From assembly GCA_014653835.1 (NCBI GenBank), contig JACWDY010000001.1:124001-188000 (forward strand): 64,000 nt of DNA, written 5' to 3'. The notes under the pieces are model-generated. The model worked only from the letters and a program-made list of their open reading frames with translations. It ran no database searches and was not told the DNA's origin. Each line of letters opens with the position of its first letter. The stretch's first letter is position 1. Shown piece after piece: positions 20,613 to 28,857 of this stretch. The stretch comes from Pelagibacterales bacterium SAG-MED28 (GTDB taxonomy: Bacteria > Pseudomonadota > Alphaproteobacteria > Pelagibacterales > Pelagibacteraceae). The translations under genes were made by a program, and so were the position numbers.

Positions 20613-21296
20613 CTATTTTACTTTTTGAACTCTATATTCCCAATATCCTGTTTTTTCAAACGCTGCTTTTACCCAAAGATATGTATCTTCTTCATACCAA
20701 ATGTCTGTATTTAATTTTTTGCTATCAGGAAGTGTCTCATCAGAAGATTTGAAATTAAAATGTAAAGTTTTATATGTTTTATCTCCAATCTTTACCTCTT
20801 CTTTACCTAAAAATGTTACTGTTTGTTCAATTATCCTTCCTGATATTCCGCTAATTTGAGCTTTTGCTTTAATAATCTCATGATTCCACCACGTGCCTAC
20901 TATGAAATCTTTATTAGCTTTACCTTTGTAGGAAGAACCATCAATAATTAAATTTTTATCACTTGGATCGACCTCGATATTTACATATCTGTCTTTTTTA
21001 TTTTGTTTTGTTTTTGAAAAATAGCTTTTAAAAATACCTTTCACGTAATTTTCTTCACTTTTTGCAAAATATTTATATAAATCAACTCCTAACTTTGTAA
21101 TTTTAAAACTAACTTCACTTTTAATCGAAAGATCCTCTCCATTTCTATTGAATTCATATTTATGGTAGCCAATAGATTTATTATTTCTAAATAATTCGTA
21201 TTCTAAGTAGTTGTAATCTTTATAATGCTCAACGTGACTGAAAGACTCAACATAGAATAGTAAGAAAATTGCAATTGAAAGTATAAATTTTTTCAT
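20613..21296 (-). CDS. Secreted DUF6134-like protein
   Basis: About 227 residues from the ATG at 21296: a signal peptide (MKKFILSIAIFLLFYVESFS) and then a beta-rich domain with family-like stretches YHKYEFNRNG, VGTWWNHEIIKAKAQISGISGRI and an Asp-Ile-Trp-Tyr motif near the end. It resembles the alphaproteobacterial DUF6134 proteins, whose function is unknown; export to the periplasm is inferred. An upstream ATG at 21335 would put 13 residues before the signal peptide and overlap cysK, so I prefer 21296. Divergent from cysK with only 12 nt between starts. Confidence 0.75.
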   Translation of the reverse strand: MKKFILSIAIFLLFYVESFSHVEHYKDYNYLEYELFRNNKSIGYHKYEFNRNGEDLSIKSEVSFKITKLGVDLYKYFAKSEENYVKGIFKSYFSKTKQNKKDRYVNIEVDPSDKNLIIDGSSYKGKANKDFIVGTWWNHEIIKAKAQISGISGRIIEQTVTFLGKEEVKIGDKTYKTLHFNFKSSDETLPDSKKLNTDIWYEEDTYLWVKAAFEKTGYWEYRVQKVK

Positions 21297-21303
21297 ATAT
21301 TTA
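21275..21303 (+). promoter_or_regulatory. Candidate cysK promoter, possibly leaderless
   Basis: TTGAAA (21275-21280) and TATTTA (21298-21303) are 17 nt apart on the plus strand. If used, transcription would begin within a few bases of the cysK ATG at 21309, giving a leaderless or nearly leaderless mRNA. The AGGA at 21304-21307 is only one base from the ATG, too close for normal Shine-Dalgarno pairing. Assignment is by eye only. Confidence 0.35.
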
Positions 21304-21308
21304 AGGAT

Positions 21309-22304
21309 ATGGAAACTAACGCAGTTATATCTCAAATTGGAAATACACCATTAGTCAAATTAAAACAAGCCTCAGAATTAACAGGTTGTCAGATTTATGC
21401 AAAAGCAGAATATTTTAACCCTGGAGAGTCTGTCAAAGATAGGGCTGCTTTATTTATAGTTCAAGATGCAATTAAACGTAAATTAATTTCTAACGGTGGC
21501 ACTATTGTAGAAGGAACTGCTGGAAACACAGGAATTGGCTTAGCGGTTGTTTGTAAAGAATACGATTTAAAACTTAAAATTGTTATTCCAAATACACAGT
21601 CAATAGAGAAAAAACAAACATTAAAAAAATTAGGCGCTGAACTTATTGAAGTGGATGCAGTTCCATATTCAAACCCTAAAAACTATATAAAGCAATCGAG
21701 ACAAATTGCTGAAGATTTAAACAAAACTAGTTCAAAAGGAGTTTATTGGGCTAATCAATTTGATAATGTCATTAATACAGAAGCTCACATTCAAACAACA
21801 GCAGAGGAAATTTGGAACCAAACAGCTGGTACAATTAACGGATTTACCTGTGCCGTAGGAACAGGTGGAACTTTAGCTGGTGTTTCCATTGGTTTAAAAA
21901 ATAAAAATAAAGATATAAAAATTGCTTTATCTGACCCGATGGGATCTGCTCTTTATTCCCATATTAAAAATAATAAACTTGAAAGTGTAGGCAGCTCAAT
22001 AACTGAGGGAATTGGTACGGGAAGAATTACTGAAAATTTCGATAAAGCTTTAGTTGATGATGCTTTTCAAACAGACGATACAGAGGCTCTAAATATAGTT
22101 TATGATTTAATTGAAAGTCAAAAAATAGTTCTAGGGGGTTCCTCAGGCATAAATATAGCTGGAGCAATTAAACTTGCTAAAAAAATGGGCCCGGGAAATA
22201 CAATTGTAACAATACTTTGCGATCATGGTAAAAGATACGCTAGTAAAATTTTTAATAAGGATTTTTTAAAAAGTAAAAACTTGCCAATTCCCAAATGGTT
22301 ATAG
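21309..22304 (+). CDS. cysK: Cysteine synthase family protein
   Basis: PLP-dependent beta-replacement enzyme making cysteine from O-acetylserine and sulfide. 331 residues: [10 protein letters not shown] at the N-terminus, PLP lysine in [11 protein letters not shown], the substrate/phosphate loop [12 protein letters not shown], and [11 protein letters not shown] near the C-terminus. The GTAGN (rather than GTSGN) form occurs in alphaproteobacterial CysK and in some cystathionine-synthase-like members, so exact substrate is not certain. Its stop overlaps the convergent ATP-binding gene by 6 bp. Confidence 0.88.
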   Translation: METNAVISQIGNTPLVKLKQASELTGCQIYAKAEYFNPGESVKDRAALFIVQDAIKRKLISNGGTIVEGTAGNTGIGLAVVCKEYDLKLKIVIPNTQSIEKKQTLKKLGAELIEVDAVPYSNPKNYIKQSRQIAEDLNKTSSKGVYWANQFDNVINTEAHIQTTAEEIWNQTAGTINGFTCAVGTGGTLAGVSIGLKNKNKDIKIALSDPMGSALYSHIKNNKLESVGSSITEGIGTGRITENFDKALVDDAFQTDDTEALNIVYDLIESQKIVLGGSSGINIAGAIKLAKKMGPGNTIVTILCDHGKRYASKIFNKDFLKSKNLPIPKWL

Positions 22305-23030
22305 TATTTGGCTTAAGAAAAGTTTAGTCCGCTCTGATTTAGGATTATTAAAAAAATCTTTTGTTTTAGCTTTTTCTACAATTCGTCCTTCATCCATGAA
22401 AATCATGTTATCGGCAACTTCTTTAGCAAATCCCATTTCATGTGTAACAACAATCATGGTCATGCCACCTTTTGCTAGATCTACCATAGCGTCTAGAACT
22501 TCTTTAATCATTTCAGGATCTAGTGCAGAAGTAGGTTCGTCAAAAAGCATAATCTTTGGTTCCATGCATAAAGCTCTTGCTAATGCTGCACGCTGTTGTT
22601 GGCCTCCCGATAATTGCCCAGGAAATTTTAAAGCTTGATCATCAATTTGAACTCTTTTTAAATTTTGCATTGCAATTTCTTCAGCTTGTTTTTTTGTAAG
22701 TTTTTTAACCCAAATAGGTGCGAGAGTACAATTATCTAGAATTGATAAGTGTGGAAATAAATTAAATTGTTGAAACACCATTCCAACCTCAGCCCTAATT
22801 TTTTCGATATCTTTTGTTTTTTCAGAAATTTCATTACCATCTACAACTATGTGACCTTCTTGATGCTCTTCAAGTCTATTAATACATCTGATTAATGTTG
22901 ATTTACCAGATCCAGATGGACCACAAATAACAATTTTTTCCTGTTGGTTCACTTCAAGATTCACGTCTTTTAATGCTTGAAATTTATCAAACCATTTATT
23001 TACATTTTTTAGCTCAATTATTTTACTCAT
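22299..23030 (-). CDS. aapP: Amino-acid ABC transporter ATP-binding protein
   Basis: ATPase of the general L-amino acid (polar amino acid family) importer. 243 residues with Walker [11 protein letters not shown]-loop in [11 protein letters not shown], signature [15 protein letters not shown], Walker [14 protein letters not shown] and H-loop VVTHEMGFA. Last gene of the four-gene aap/yhd operon and 1 nt downstream of the second permease. The name Aap/Yhd follows subunit architecture; the exact amino-acid range cannot be read from sequence. Confidence 0.93.
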   Translation of the reverse strand: MSKIIELKNVNKWFDKFQALKDVNLEVNQQEKIVICGPSGSGKSTLIRCINRLEEHQEGHIVVDGNEISEKTKDIEKIRAEVGMVFQQFNLFPHLSILDNCTLAPIWVKKLTKKQAEEIAMQNLKRVQIDDQALKFPGQLSGGQQQRAALARALCMEPKIMLFDEPTSALDPEMIKEVLDAMVDLAKGGMTMIVVTHEMGFAKEVADNMIFMDEGRIVEKAKTKDFFNNPKSERTKLFLSQIL

Positions 23031-23031
23031 T

Positions 23032-24285
23032 TTATCTTTCGGTGCTTAATCTTTTTTCCAACCTTTGACTATACCTGCTCATAGCATAACAAATCACCCA
23101 AAAGACTAAACCTGCAAAAACGTAACCCTCAATTGCCATTCCTAACCATTTTGGATTGGTTTTTGCTAAACCTATCATACCAGCTAATTCTAGCAACCCT
23201 ACAACGAAAATTAAAGGTGTATCTTTTACTAATGCTAAGAACGTATTAGCGATACCTGGAATAACTAATTTTAAAGCTTGAGGCAAAATAACTAATAAAT
23301 GTAATCTCCAATATCCCATTCCTAAAGATTTAGCAGCATCATATTGACCTCTCGGAAGCGCTTGGAGACCTCCTCTAATAACTTCAGCCATATATGCAGC
23401 TTCAAATAAAGTAATAGCTATAATAACTCTCATTAATTTATCCATGTACGTTCCATCTGGTAAAAACATTGGAAACATTACAGCTGACATAAATAAAACT
23501 GTTATCAGCGGAACACCTCTCCAAATTTCAATAAAACCAATAGATGAATATTTTATAACTGGAAGTTCAGATCTTCTTCCTAAAGCTAAAAACATGCCAA
23601 TAGGAAAACATAAAATTAATGCAAAAGCAGAGACTATTAAAGTTAGTGAAAGTCCGCCCCAAGCTCCAGTTTCTATCCACTTTAATCCAAATATTCCACC
23701 TGAAATTAATTTAATCCCAATAATTGGATATATAAAAAGCATAAATAAAATTATGTACTTTTTAAATTTTGGAGGAACAAAAAAAGCAGCTCCAATTAAA
23801 GCAAATAAAATGAAAAAAGCTGTATTTATTCTCCATTGTTCTGGATTAGGATACATTCCATACATAAATCTTTTGAACCAAACTTTAACAAAAACCCAAC
23901 AAGCTCCATCACTTGTGCAGTCTTCTTTAGTTGAACCTACAAAATCAGCATCAAAAATTAACCAATTTAATAAAGGCGGAGTGTATTTAAAAAATATAAA
24001 TATTATTAATAAAGTAAGGACTGCATTAAATGTTGTGGAATTTACATTCTTATTAAAATTATCTAAAATTCTAATACCACTGTATTCAATTCTGATAAAA
24101 TATAAGCCTACAGCACCTGCTATTAATGGGAAAAAATAACTCAAACTATTTGGTAGAAATCTAGTTAGATTTGTATTTAGAAACGTATTCCCAAAAAAAT
24201 CAATAAAAGCCAAGGCAATTATAGGCAACCCAATGCTCAAAGAAGTATTTAGATTGGCACGGTTTGGTTTATAAATTTGTATCAT
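23032..24285 (-). CDS. aapM: Amino-acid ABC transporter permease AapM/YhdY-like
   Basis: Inner-membrane permease of 417 residues with many hydrophobic segments; the C-terminal half is the binding-protein-dependent transport domain, with the EAA loop recognisable as [26 protein letters not shown]. The long N-terminal extension with a loop containing [12 protein letters not shown] is typical of the AapM branch rather than of short His/Gln-type permeases. It pairs with the AapQ-like subunit, 2 nt upstream. Confidence 0.93.
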   Translation of the reverse strand: MIQIYKPNRANLNTSLSIGLPIIALAFIDFFGNTFLNTNLTRFLPNSLSYFFPLIAGAVGLYFIRIEYSGIRILDNFNKNVNSTTFNAVLTLLIIFIFFKYTPPLLNWLIFDADFVGSTKEDCTSDGACWVFVKVWFKRFMYGMYPNPEQWRINTAFFILFALIGAAFFVPPKFKKYIILFMLFIYPIIGIKLISGGIFGLKWIETGAWGGLSLTLIVSAFALILCFPIGMFLALGRRSELPVIKYSSIGFIEIWRGVPLITVLFMSAVMFPMFLPDGTYMDKLMRVIIAITLFEAAYMAEVIRGGLQALPRGQYDAAKSLGMGYWRLHLLVILPQALKLVIPGIANTFLALVKDTPLIFVVGLLELAGMIGLAKTNPKWLGMAIEGYVFAGLVFWVICYAMSRYSQRLEKRLSTER

Positions 24286-24287
24286 TA

Positions 24288-25463
24288 TTATTTTTCCTTA
24301 ATAGCCATTTTTTTATTGTACGAGTTCATTAGCACAGAGATTGTTAAACTTAAAAATAAGTATGTACCCATCGTAATTGATATAATTTCAATTGCCCTAC
24401 CTGTTTGCATTAAAGCTGTTCCAGCAAAAACAAGAACAATATCTGGATAGGCAATTGCGGCCGCTAAAGAAGAATTTTTTGTCAAATTCAAATATTGATT
24501 TGTTGTTGGTGGAATAATAATTCTAAGCGCCTGAGGCATTACAACTAGTTTTAAGATTTGTCCTCTAGTTAGACCGATGCTTGCTGCAGCTTCTTTCTGC
24601 CCTTTTCCAACTCCTTCAATACCAGCTCTGACATTTTCGGCTACGAATGTAGCAGTGTACATTGATAAAGCCAAAGCTAATGATATTAGTTCAGGTATTA
24701 TACTAACACCGCCTTTAAAATTATAAACTGTATCTGAAAGTTGGTTAAGTTCTGGATACTGAAAATTTAAAGAAACACCGCCTACTAAAAAAGTAATCAT
24801 AGGTATGATTATTATTATCCCTAGAGAAATAAATCCTGCTGGTACATGTTTGCCAATCTCTTCTCTTTGTTTTTTTGCATAATTAAAAACATAAAATATT
24901 GCAAATATTGAAACTACAACTGATAATAAAAAAATTGAAAAATTGGTCCATATAAATTTAGGAACATACCAACCTTTAATTGTGAGATATGAAATATCAT
25001 TAAAATTAATAGCATTTTCGGGTAATGGTAATAGTCTTAATGCTCCGTAATACCAAAAGAAAATTTGTAATAATAAGGGTATATTTCTAAAAATTTCTAC
25101 ATACCATTCTGCTGCTTTTGCAATTAAATAATTTTGAGATAAACGACCAATTCCTATTGTTACACCTAATACAGTACAAAGAATAATTCCAATTATTGAA
25201 ACTAATAACGTATTTAACAATCCAACTAAAAAGGCTCTTCCGTAAGAATATGAGCCATCATAATCAATCATTGAGAAAGTAATATCAAAAGAAGCTTCTT
25301 GACTTAAAAAACCATATCCAAAAGATATACCTCTATTTCCCATGTTAATTTGTGCGTTGTAAGAAAAATAAGCAATAACAAAAATTATAAAGGAAATTGT
25401 TAATACTTGAGGTATGAGTCGCTTTTTGTTTTTAAAATCTATCTTGTATTTTTTTAAATTCAT
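24288..25463 (-). CDS. aapQ: Amino-acid ABC transporter permease AapQ/YhdX-like
   Basis: 391-residue membrane permease, partner of AapM. It has the N-terminal extension with GFGFLSQEASF-type sequence (here YGFLSQEASFDITFSM), which is characteristic of AapQ, and an EAA loop near VRAGIEGVGKGQKEAAASIGL. It starts 60 nt downstream of the aapJ stop, beyond a terminator-like hairpin, so its expression probably comes from read-through. Confidence 0.93.
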   Translation of the reverse strand: MNLKKYKIDFKNKKRLIPQVLTISFIIFVIAYFSYNAQINMGNRGISFGYGFLSQEASFDITFSMIDYDGSYSYGRAFLVGLLNTLLVSIIGIILCTVLGVTIGIGRLSQNYLIAKAAEWYVEIFRNIPLLLQIFFWYYGALRLLPLPENAINFNDISYLTIKGWYVPKFIWTNFSIFLLSVVVSIFAIFYVFNYAKKQREEIGKHVPAGFISLGIIIIIPMITFLVGGVSLNFQYPELNQLSDTVYNFKGGVSIIPELISLALALSMYTATFVAENVRAGIEGVGKGQKEAAASIGLTRGQILKLVVMPQALRIIIPPTTNQYLNLTKNSSLAAAIAYPDIVLVFAGTALMQTGRAIEIISITMGTYLFLSLTISVLMNSYNKKMAIKEK

Positions 25464-25479
25464 TCAAGTGGAGAGTAAA

Positions 25480-25509
25480 AAAAAGGGCCAGATAAATCCA
25501 GCCCTTTTT
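25480..25509 (-). terminator. Hairpin with U-tract between aapJ and aapQ
   Basis: On the minus strand the sequence folds as AAAAAGGGC … GCCCTTTTT around a 12-base centre that can pair further through G-U pairs to leave a UUUA loop. It is followed by a run of U. This has the form of a Rho-independent terminator, but it sits inside the operon, directly after the binding-protein gene. The likely role is partial termination or 3'-end protection that leaves aapJ mRNA in excess over the permease genes. Confidence 0.8.
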
Positions 25510-25523
25510 AATTTTATCAGCAA

Positions 25524-26570
25524 TTATCTTGCAGGCGGTACGTAAAGAATTCCACCTTTAGTCCATAGTTCATTAGGACCTCTATTAGGTAGAATACCTG
25601 TGTCAGCTATGTGTTTTTTATAGCTTTCACCATAGTTTCCAACTTGCTCAATAATTCTTAAGCTCCATTCGTTGTCTAAACCGAATGCTGCACCTAGTTC
25701 TCCCTCAGAACCAACTAATCTCTTGATAGCTGGGTTTTCAGAATCTTTTAGGCTAGAAGCATTAGATGAATTAACACCATACTCTTCTGCTTCGATCATA
25801 GTATTTAAAGACCATCTTACGATATCTTCCCATACTGCATCCCCTTGTCTTACAACAGGACCTAATGGTTCTTTAGAGATCGTTTCAGGCAATACTTTGT
25901 GCTCGTCTGGGTTTGACATTTTTGTTCTTTGTGCCGCTAATCCAGATTTGTCTGTTGTGTAAGTATCACATCTTCCTGCATCATAAGCTTGTACTACTTC
26001 ATCTGCTTTTTCAAAAGCAATTGGTTCGTAACTTATTTTCTTAGAATTAAAGAAGTCTCTCATGTTTAACTCAGTAGTCGTACCTGTATTTGTACAAGCA
26101 GAAATACCGTTTTTGAAATCATTCACAGAATTAATTCCAGAATTTTTTCTTACCATGAAACCTTGACCATCATAAAAGTTTACACCAACAAAAGTTAAAC
26201 CAATGTCAGCGTCTCTTGATAATGTCCAAGTTGTGTTACGTGCAAGCACATCTATTTCACCTGATGTTAAAGCAGTAAATCTTTCTTTGGCACTTAACGG
26301 AGTATATTTTACTTTGTCAGCATCGCCTAGTACGGCAGCTGCAACAGCTCTACATACATCCACGTCAATACCAGTCCAATTTCCAGATGCATCAGCATTT
26401 GAAAATCCAGGTAGCCCTTGTGAAACACCACATTTCACAAAACCAGCTTTTTTAGTATTTTCTAAAGTTTTAGATTTTTTTGAACCAGCTCCTCCTCCAC
26501 TTTGGCCGCAAGCGACTAAAAGTAAAGATGCAAATCCAACTAAAATCCAAGTCTTGATTGATTTGATCAT
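25524..26570 (-). CDS. aapJ: Amino-acid ABC transporter substrate-binding protein
   Basis: Periplasmic-side receptor of the general amino-acid importer, 348 residues. The mature part matches the AapJ/YhdW type of polar-amino-acid binding proteins: GFVKCGVSQGLPGFS, WTGIDVDVCRAVAAAVLGD, LTSGEIDVLARNTTWTLSRD and CDTYTTDKSGLA. The N-terminus (ILVGFASLLLVACGQSGGG) has a lipobox with Cys at residue 21, so it appears to be a lipoprotein rather than a freely soluble protein. An AGAGGA ribosome site lies 10 nt upstream. First gene of the aap operon, with a structured 5' leader. Confidence 0.94.
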   Translation of the reverse strand: MIKSIKTWILVGFASLLLVACGQSGGGAGSKKSKTLENTKKAGFVKCGVSQGLPGFSNADASGNWTGIDVDVCRAVAAAVLGDADKVKYTPLSAKERFTALTSGEIDVLARNTTWTLSRDADIGLTFVGVNFYDGQGFMVRKNSGINSVNDFKNGISACTNTGTTTELNMRDFFNSKKISYEPIAFEKADEVVQAYDAGRCDTYTTDKSGLAAQRTKMSNPDEHKVLPETISKEPLGPVVRQGDAVWEDIVRWSLNTMIEAEEYGVNSSNASSLKDSENPAIKRLVGSEGELGAAFGLDNEWSLRIIEQVGNYGESYKKHIADTGILPNRGPNELWTKGGILYVPPAR

Positions 26571-26599
26571 ATTAATGATATCCTCTTTAGTTTTTTTAT

Positions 26600-26613
26600 T
26601 ATTGTTAACAATA
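26600..26613. promoter_or_regulatory. 14-bp perfect palindrome in aapJ leader
   Basis: TATTGTTAACAATA is a perfect 7+7 palindrome lying 30 nt before the aapJ ATG. It would be in the 5' untranslated region if the candidate promoter upstream is used. It could be a protein operator or the base of a leader RNA fold; no regulator can be named. Confidence 0.5.
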
Positions 26614-26614
26614 T

Positions 26615-26635
26615 TTTCGAAACGAAGTTTCGAAA
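26615..26635 (-). promoter_or_regulatory. 9-bp stem-loop at predicted 5' end of aapJ mRNA
   Basis: TTTCGAAAC-TTC-GTTTCGAAA on the minus strand is a perfect 9-bp inverted repeat with a three-base loop. There is no following U-tract, so it is unlikely to be the zapE terminator. It starts at about the transcription start predicted from the candidate promoter at 26641-26670, so it could be a stabilising 5' stem-loop or an operator. Confidence 0.55.
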
Positions 26636-26640
26636 CATTT

Positions 26641-26670
26641 TTAGTATGATCATTTTAAATTGAAATTCAA
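26641..26670 (-). promoter_or_regulatory. Candidate aapJ promoter
   Basis: On the minus strand TTGAAT (26670-26665) and TACTAA (26646-26641) are separated by 18 nt. A start about 7 nt downstream would fall at the first bases of the stem-loop at 26615-26635. Sequence match is moderate; the placement in the 180-nt gap after zapE is its main support. Confidence 0.35.
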
Positions 26671-26750
26671 TTATGCATTATTTGATAGTGAATAAATGTA
26701 GATAAAGTAATAAAGTTTTGTCTATATGTATAAAAACACAACTAAGATTA

Positions 26751-27788
26751 TCAAGTTTTTTTGGTCAGTTCTATTAACCTACTAATAGTTCTCTTAAAAG
26801 TTTGCATATGTTTTCTAGAGGAACCTAAATTATTTAGATCGTTTTCTAGTGATATGGATAAAATTATTTTTTTCTCGTAGAGAATATCTATCAAGGTAAT
26901 AAATCTTAGTTGTTGATTGGAATTATCGTCATTAAAAATTGGTATTTCCTCAATAAAAATATGATCACTTATATTTGAAATATTGATATAATCCTCTGCT
27001 CCTAAATTTTTGTCACATAAATCACTGAATTTAAATCTTAAGATACCATCGTAAAAGTTATTAATTATGAAATCTCTTCCTTTAGTATTAATTTTTTTTA
27101 TTTCTTTTTTTTTATCTCTAGTAAGTTTTCGAAAATCTTTATTTATCATAAATAATGTACTTTCATTAAGTGGATAATATAATCTTTGTTCTTCATTAAA
27201 ATCTTTTAAACGGTAATCATCTTTTAATGACAATTCTTTTTGAATCGAGTAATTTTTGATGATTGATATAAATGGTAAGAATTGTTCTCGTTGTAACCCA
27301 TCCTTATAAAGATCGCTTAATTTCGTATTAGTAGTAATTATAATCTTAATGTTTTCAGAGAAAATAATTTCAAATAGTTTACCTAGGATCATTGCGTCAA
27401 CAATATTGGTCACTTGAAATTCATCTAAATAAATTAGTTCATATTGTTTTTTAAGATCTTTTACGAAAGAACGTATCGAGTTATCATCTTCTTTGTCATG
27501 TCTAAAATCATGAAAATTGATCATGAACTCATTAAAATGTAATCTAAGTTTATTTATCTTTAATTGATCATAAAAAAAATTAAGAATCATAGTTTTGCCT
27601 ACACCCACATTTCCATGCAAATAAAAACAAAGTTTATCTTTGTTTTTAAAAAATTTATCAAAAAAAGTTTTTCTTGGATTTATAAATTTTTCCAATAAGT
27701 TAATAACTTCTATTTGATGATTATTATTTTCAAATGAGTTTTTTTTACAAAATTCTTTAAATGAATTTTGTAATTTTTTTTTGGACAT
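26751..27788 (-). CDS. zapE: Cell division protein ZapE / AFG1-like ATPase
   Basis: 345-residue P-loop ATPase with Walker A GNVGVGKTM near residue 58, Walker B as LIYLDEFQVTNIVDAM, and family stretches RLHFNEFM and GLQREQFLPFI. ZapE/AFG1 proteins bind FtsZ or act in membrane-protein quality control in bacteria and mitochondria; the precise role here is not readable. The downstream gap holds the aap leader. Upstream, the dehydrogenase stop is at the next base. Confidence 0.9.
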   Translation of the reverse strand: MSKKKLQNSFKEFCKKNSFENNNHQIEVINLLEKFINPRKTFFDKFFKNKDKLCFYLHGNVGVGKTMILNFFYDQLKINKLRLHFNEFMINFHDFRHDKEDDNSIRSFVKDLKKQYELIYLDEFQVTNIVDAMILGKLFEIIFSENIKIIITTNTKLSDLYKDGLQREQFLPFISIIKNYSIQKELSLKDDYRLKDFNEEQRLYYPLNESTLFMINKDFRKLTRDKKKEIKKINTKGRDFIINNFYDGILRFKFSDLCDKNLGAEDYINISNISDHIFIEEIPIFNDDNSNQQLRFITLIDILYEKKIILSISLENDLNNLGSSRKHMQTFKRTISRLIELTKKT

Positions 27789-28856
27789 TTATTTGATATT
27801 ATTTAATACAGCTTTTGCACACTTAGAAGTATTGCTACTACCTTGAAGATCTTTAGTCCTATTTTCTTTTACTGACAAAGTTTTTTCTATTGAGGTTAAA
27901 ATTGTTTTAGCAGCCTCTTTTTCACCAAGATGATCTAACATTAATGCTCCTGACCATATTTGACCAATTGGATTGGCAATCCCCTTTCCAGCAATATCTG
28001 GTGCAGAACCATGAACTGGTTCAAATAGAGACGGATATTTATTTTCTGGATTAATGTTCCCTGAAGGAGCTATACCTATTGTGCCCGTACAAGCAGGACC
28101 TAGATCAGATAAAATATCTCCAAACAAATTTGATGCCACAACTACGTCAAACCACTCTGGTGTTAAAACGAATCTTGCCGTTAAAATATCTATATGAAAT
28201 TGATCTGTTTTAATTTCAGGATAATTTTTCTTAATCTTATTAAATCTTTCATCCCAAAAAGGCATTGTAATTGAAATACCATTTGATTTGGTTGCGTTAG
28301 TTACTTTTTTTCTACCTTTTAATATAGCTAATTCAAAAGCATATTTTTGCACTCTATCAACACCATGACTTGACATAATTGTTTCTTGAATAGCAATTTC
28401 TCTATCAGTATCTTTATACATTCGCCCTCCAACCGATGAATATTCTCCCTCTGTATTTTCTCTAACAATCAACATGTCTATATCACCTGGTTTCTTATTG
28501 GCTAAAGGAGAAGGAACGCCGTCAAATAACTTTACTGGTCTTAAATTAATATATTGATCGAATTCTCTTCTAAATTTTAATAAAGATCCCCATAAGCTAA
28601 TGTGATCTGGAACTTTATCTGGATCACCAACTGCACCAAAATAAATAGCGTCGTGTGAACCAATTTTATCTTTCCAATCATCTGGAAGCATTTTTCCATT
28701 TTTTTGATAGTAATCACATGATGCAAAATCAAACTCATCAAATTGAATATGAAATTGATGTTTCTTAGCTGTCTCTTTTAAAATTTTTAAACTTTCTGGA
28801 AGGACTTCCTTACCTATACCGTCACCTGCTATTGATGCTATTTTATAACTTTTCAT
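27789..28856 (-). CDS. Tartrate/D-malate dehydrogenase (decarboxylating)
   Basis: 355-residue member of the isocitrate/isopropylmalate dehydrogenase family. GDGIGKEVLPE, the substrate Arg cluster (SLLKFRREFDQYINLRPVKL), VRENTEGEYSSVGGRM, metal-binding Asp in NLFGDILSDLGPACTGTIGIAPSGNI and FEPVHGSAPDIAG are all visible. DHISLWGSLLKFRR and the extended loop are typical of the TtuC/DmlA (tartrate or D-malate dehydrogenase) branch rather than LeuB. The reaction would be NAD-dependent oxidation and decarboxylation of D-malate or related acids, giving pyruvate. Substrate preference remains uncertain. Confidence 0.8.
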   Translation of the reverse strand: MKSYKIASIAGDGIGKEVLPESLKILKETAKKHQFHIQFDEFDFASCDYYQKNGKMLPDDWKDKIGSHDAIYFGAVGDPDKVPDHISLWGSLLKFRREFDQYINLRPVKLFDGVPSPLANKKPGDIDMLIVRENTEGEYSSVGGRMYKDTDREIAIQETIMSSHGVDRVQKYAFELAILKGRKKVTNATKSNGISITMPFWDERFNKIKKNYPEIKTDQFHIDILTARFVLTPEWFDVVVASNLFGDILSDLGPACTGTIGIAPSGNINPENKYPSLFEPVHGSAPDIAGKGIANPIGQIWSGALMLDHLGEKEAAKTILTSIEKTLSVKENRTKDLQGSSNTSKCAKAVLNNIK

Positions 28857-28857
28857 C

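Noticed and set aside
20564-20752. 62-codon plus-strand ORF between the XRE and DUF6134 genes
   Set aside because: Most of it is antisense to the DUF6134 gene and the rest is AT-rich spacer; no ribosome site.
23444-24139. 231-codon plus-strand ORF opposite aapM
   Set aside because: Antisense to a clear permease gene; no signal, motif or ribosome site of its own. Long antisense frames arise from the codon bias of this genome.
26615-26635. Stem-loop as the zapE terminator
   Set aside because: No U-tract follows it on the minus strand and it lies more than 110 nt from the zapE stop, next to the aapJ start.
26203-26649. 148-codon plus-strand ORF opposite aapJ
   Set aside because: Antisense to a well-supported binding-protein gene and without recognisable protein character.
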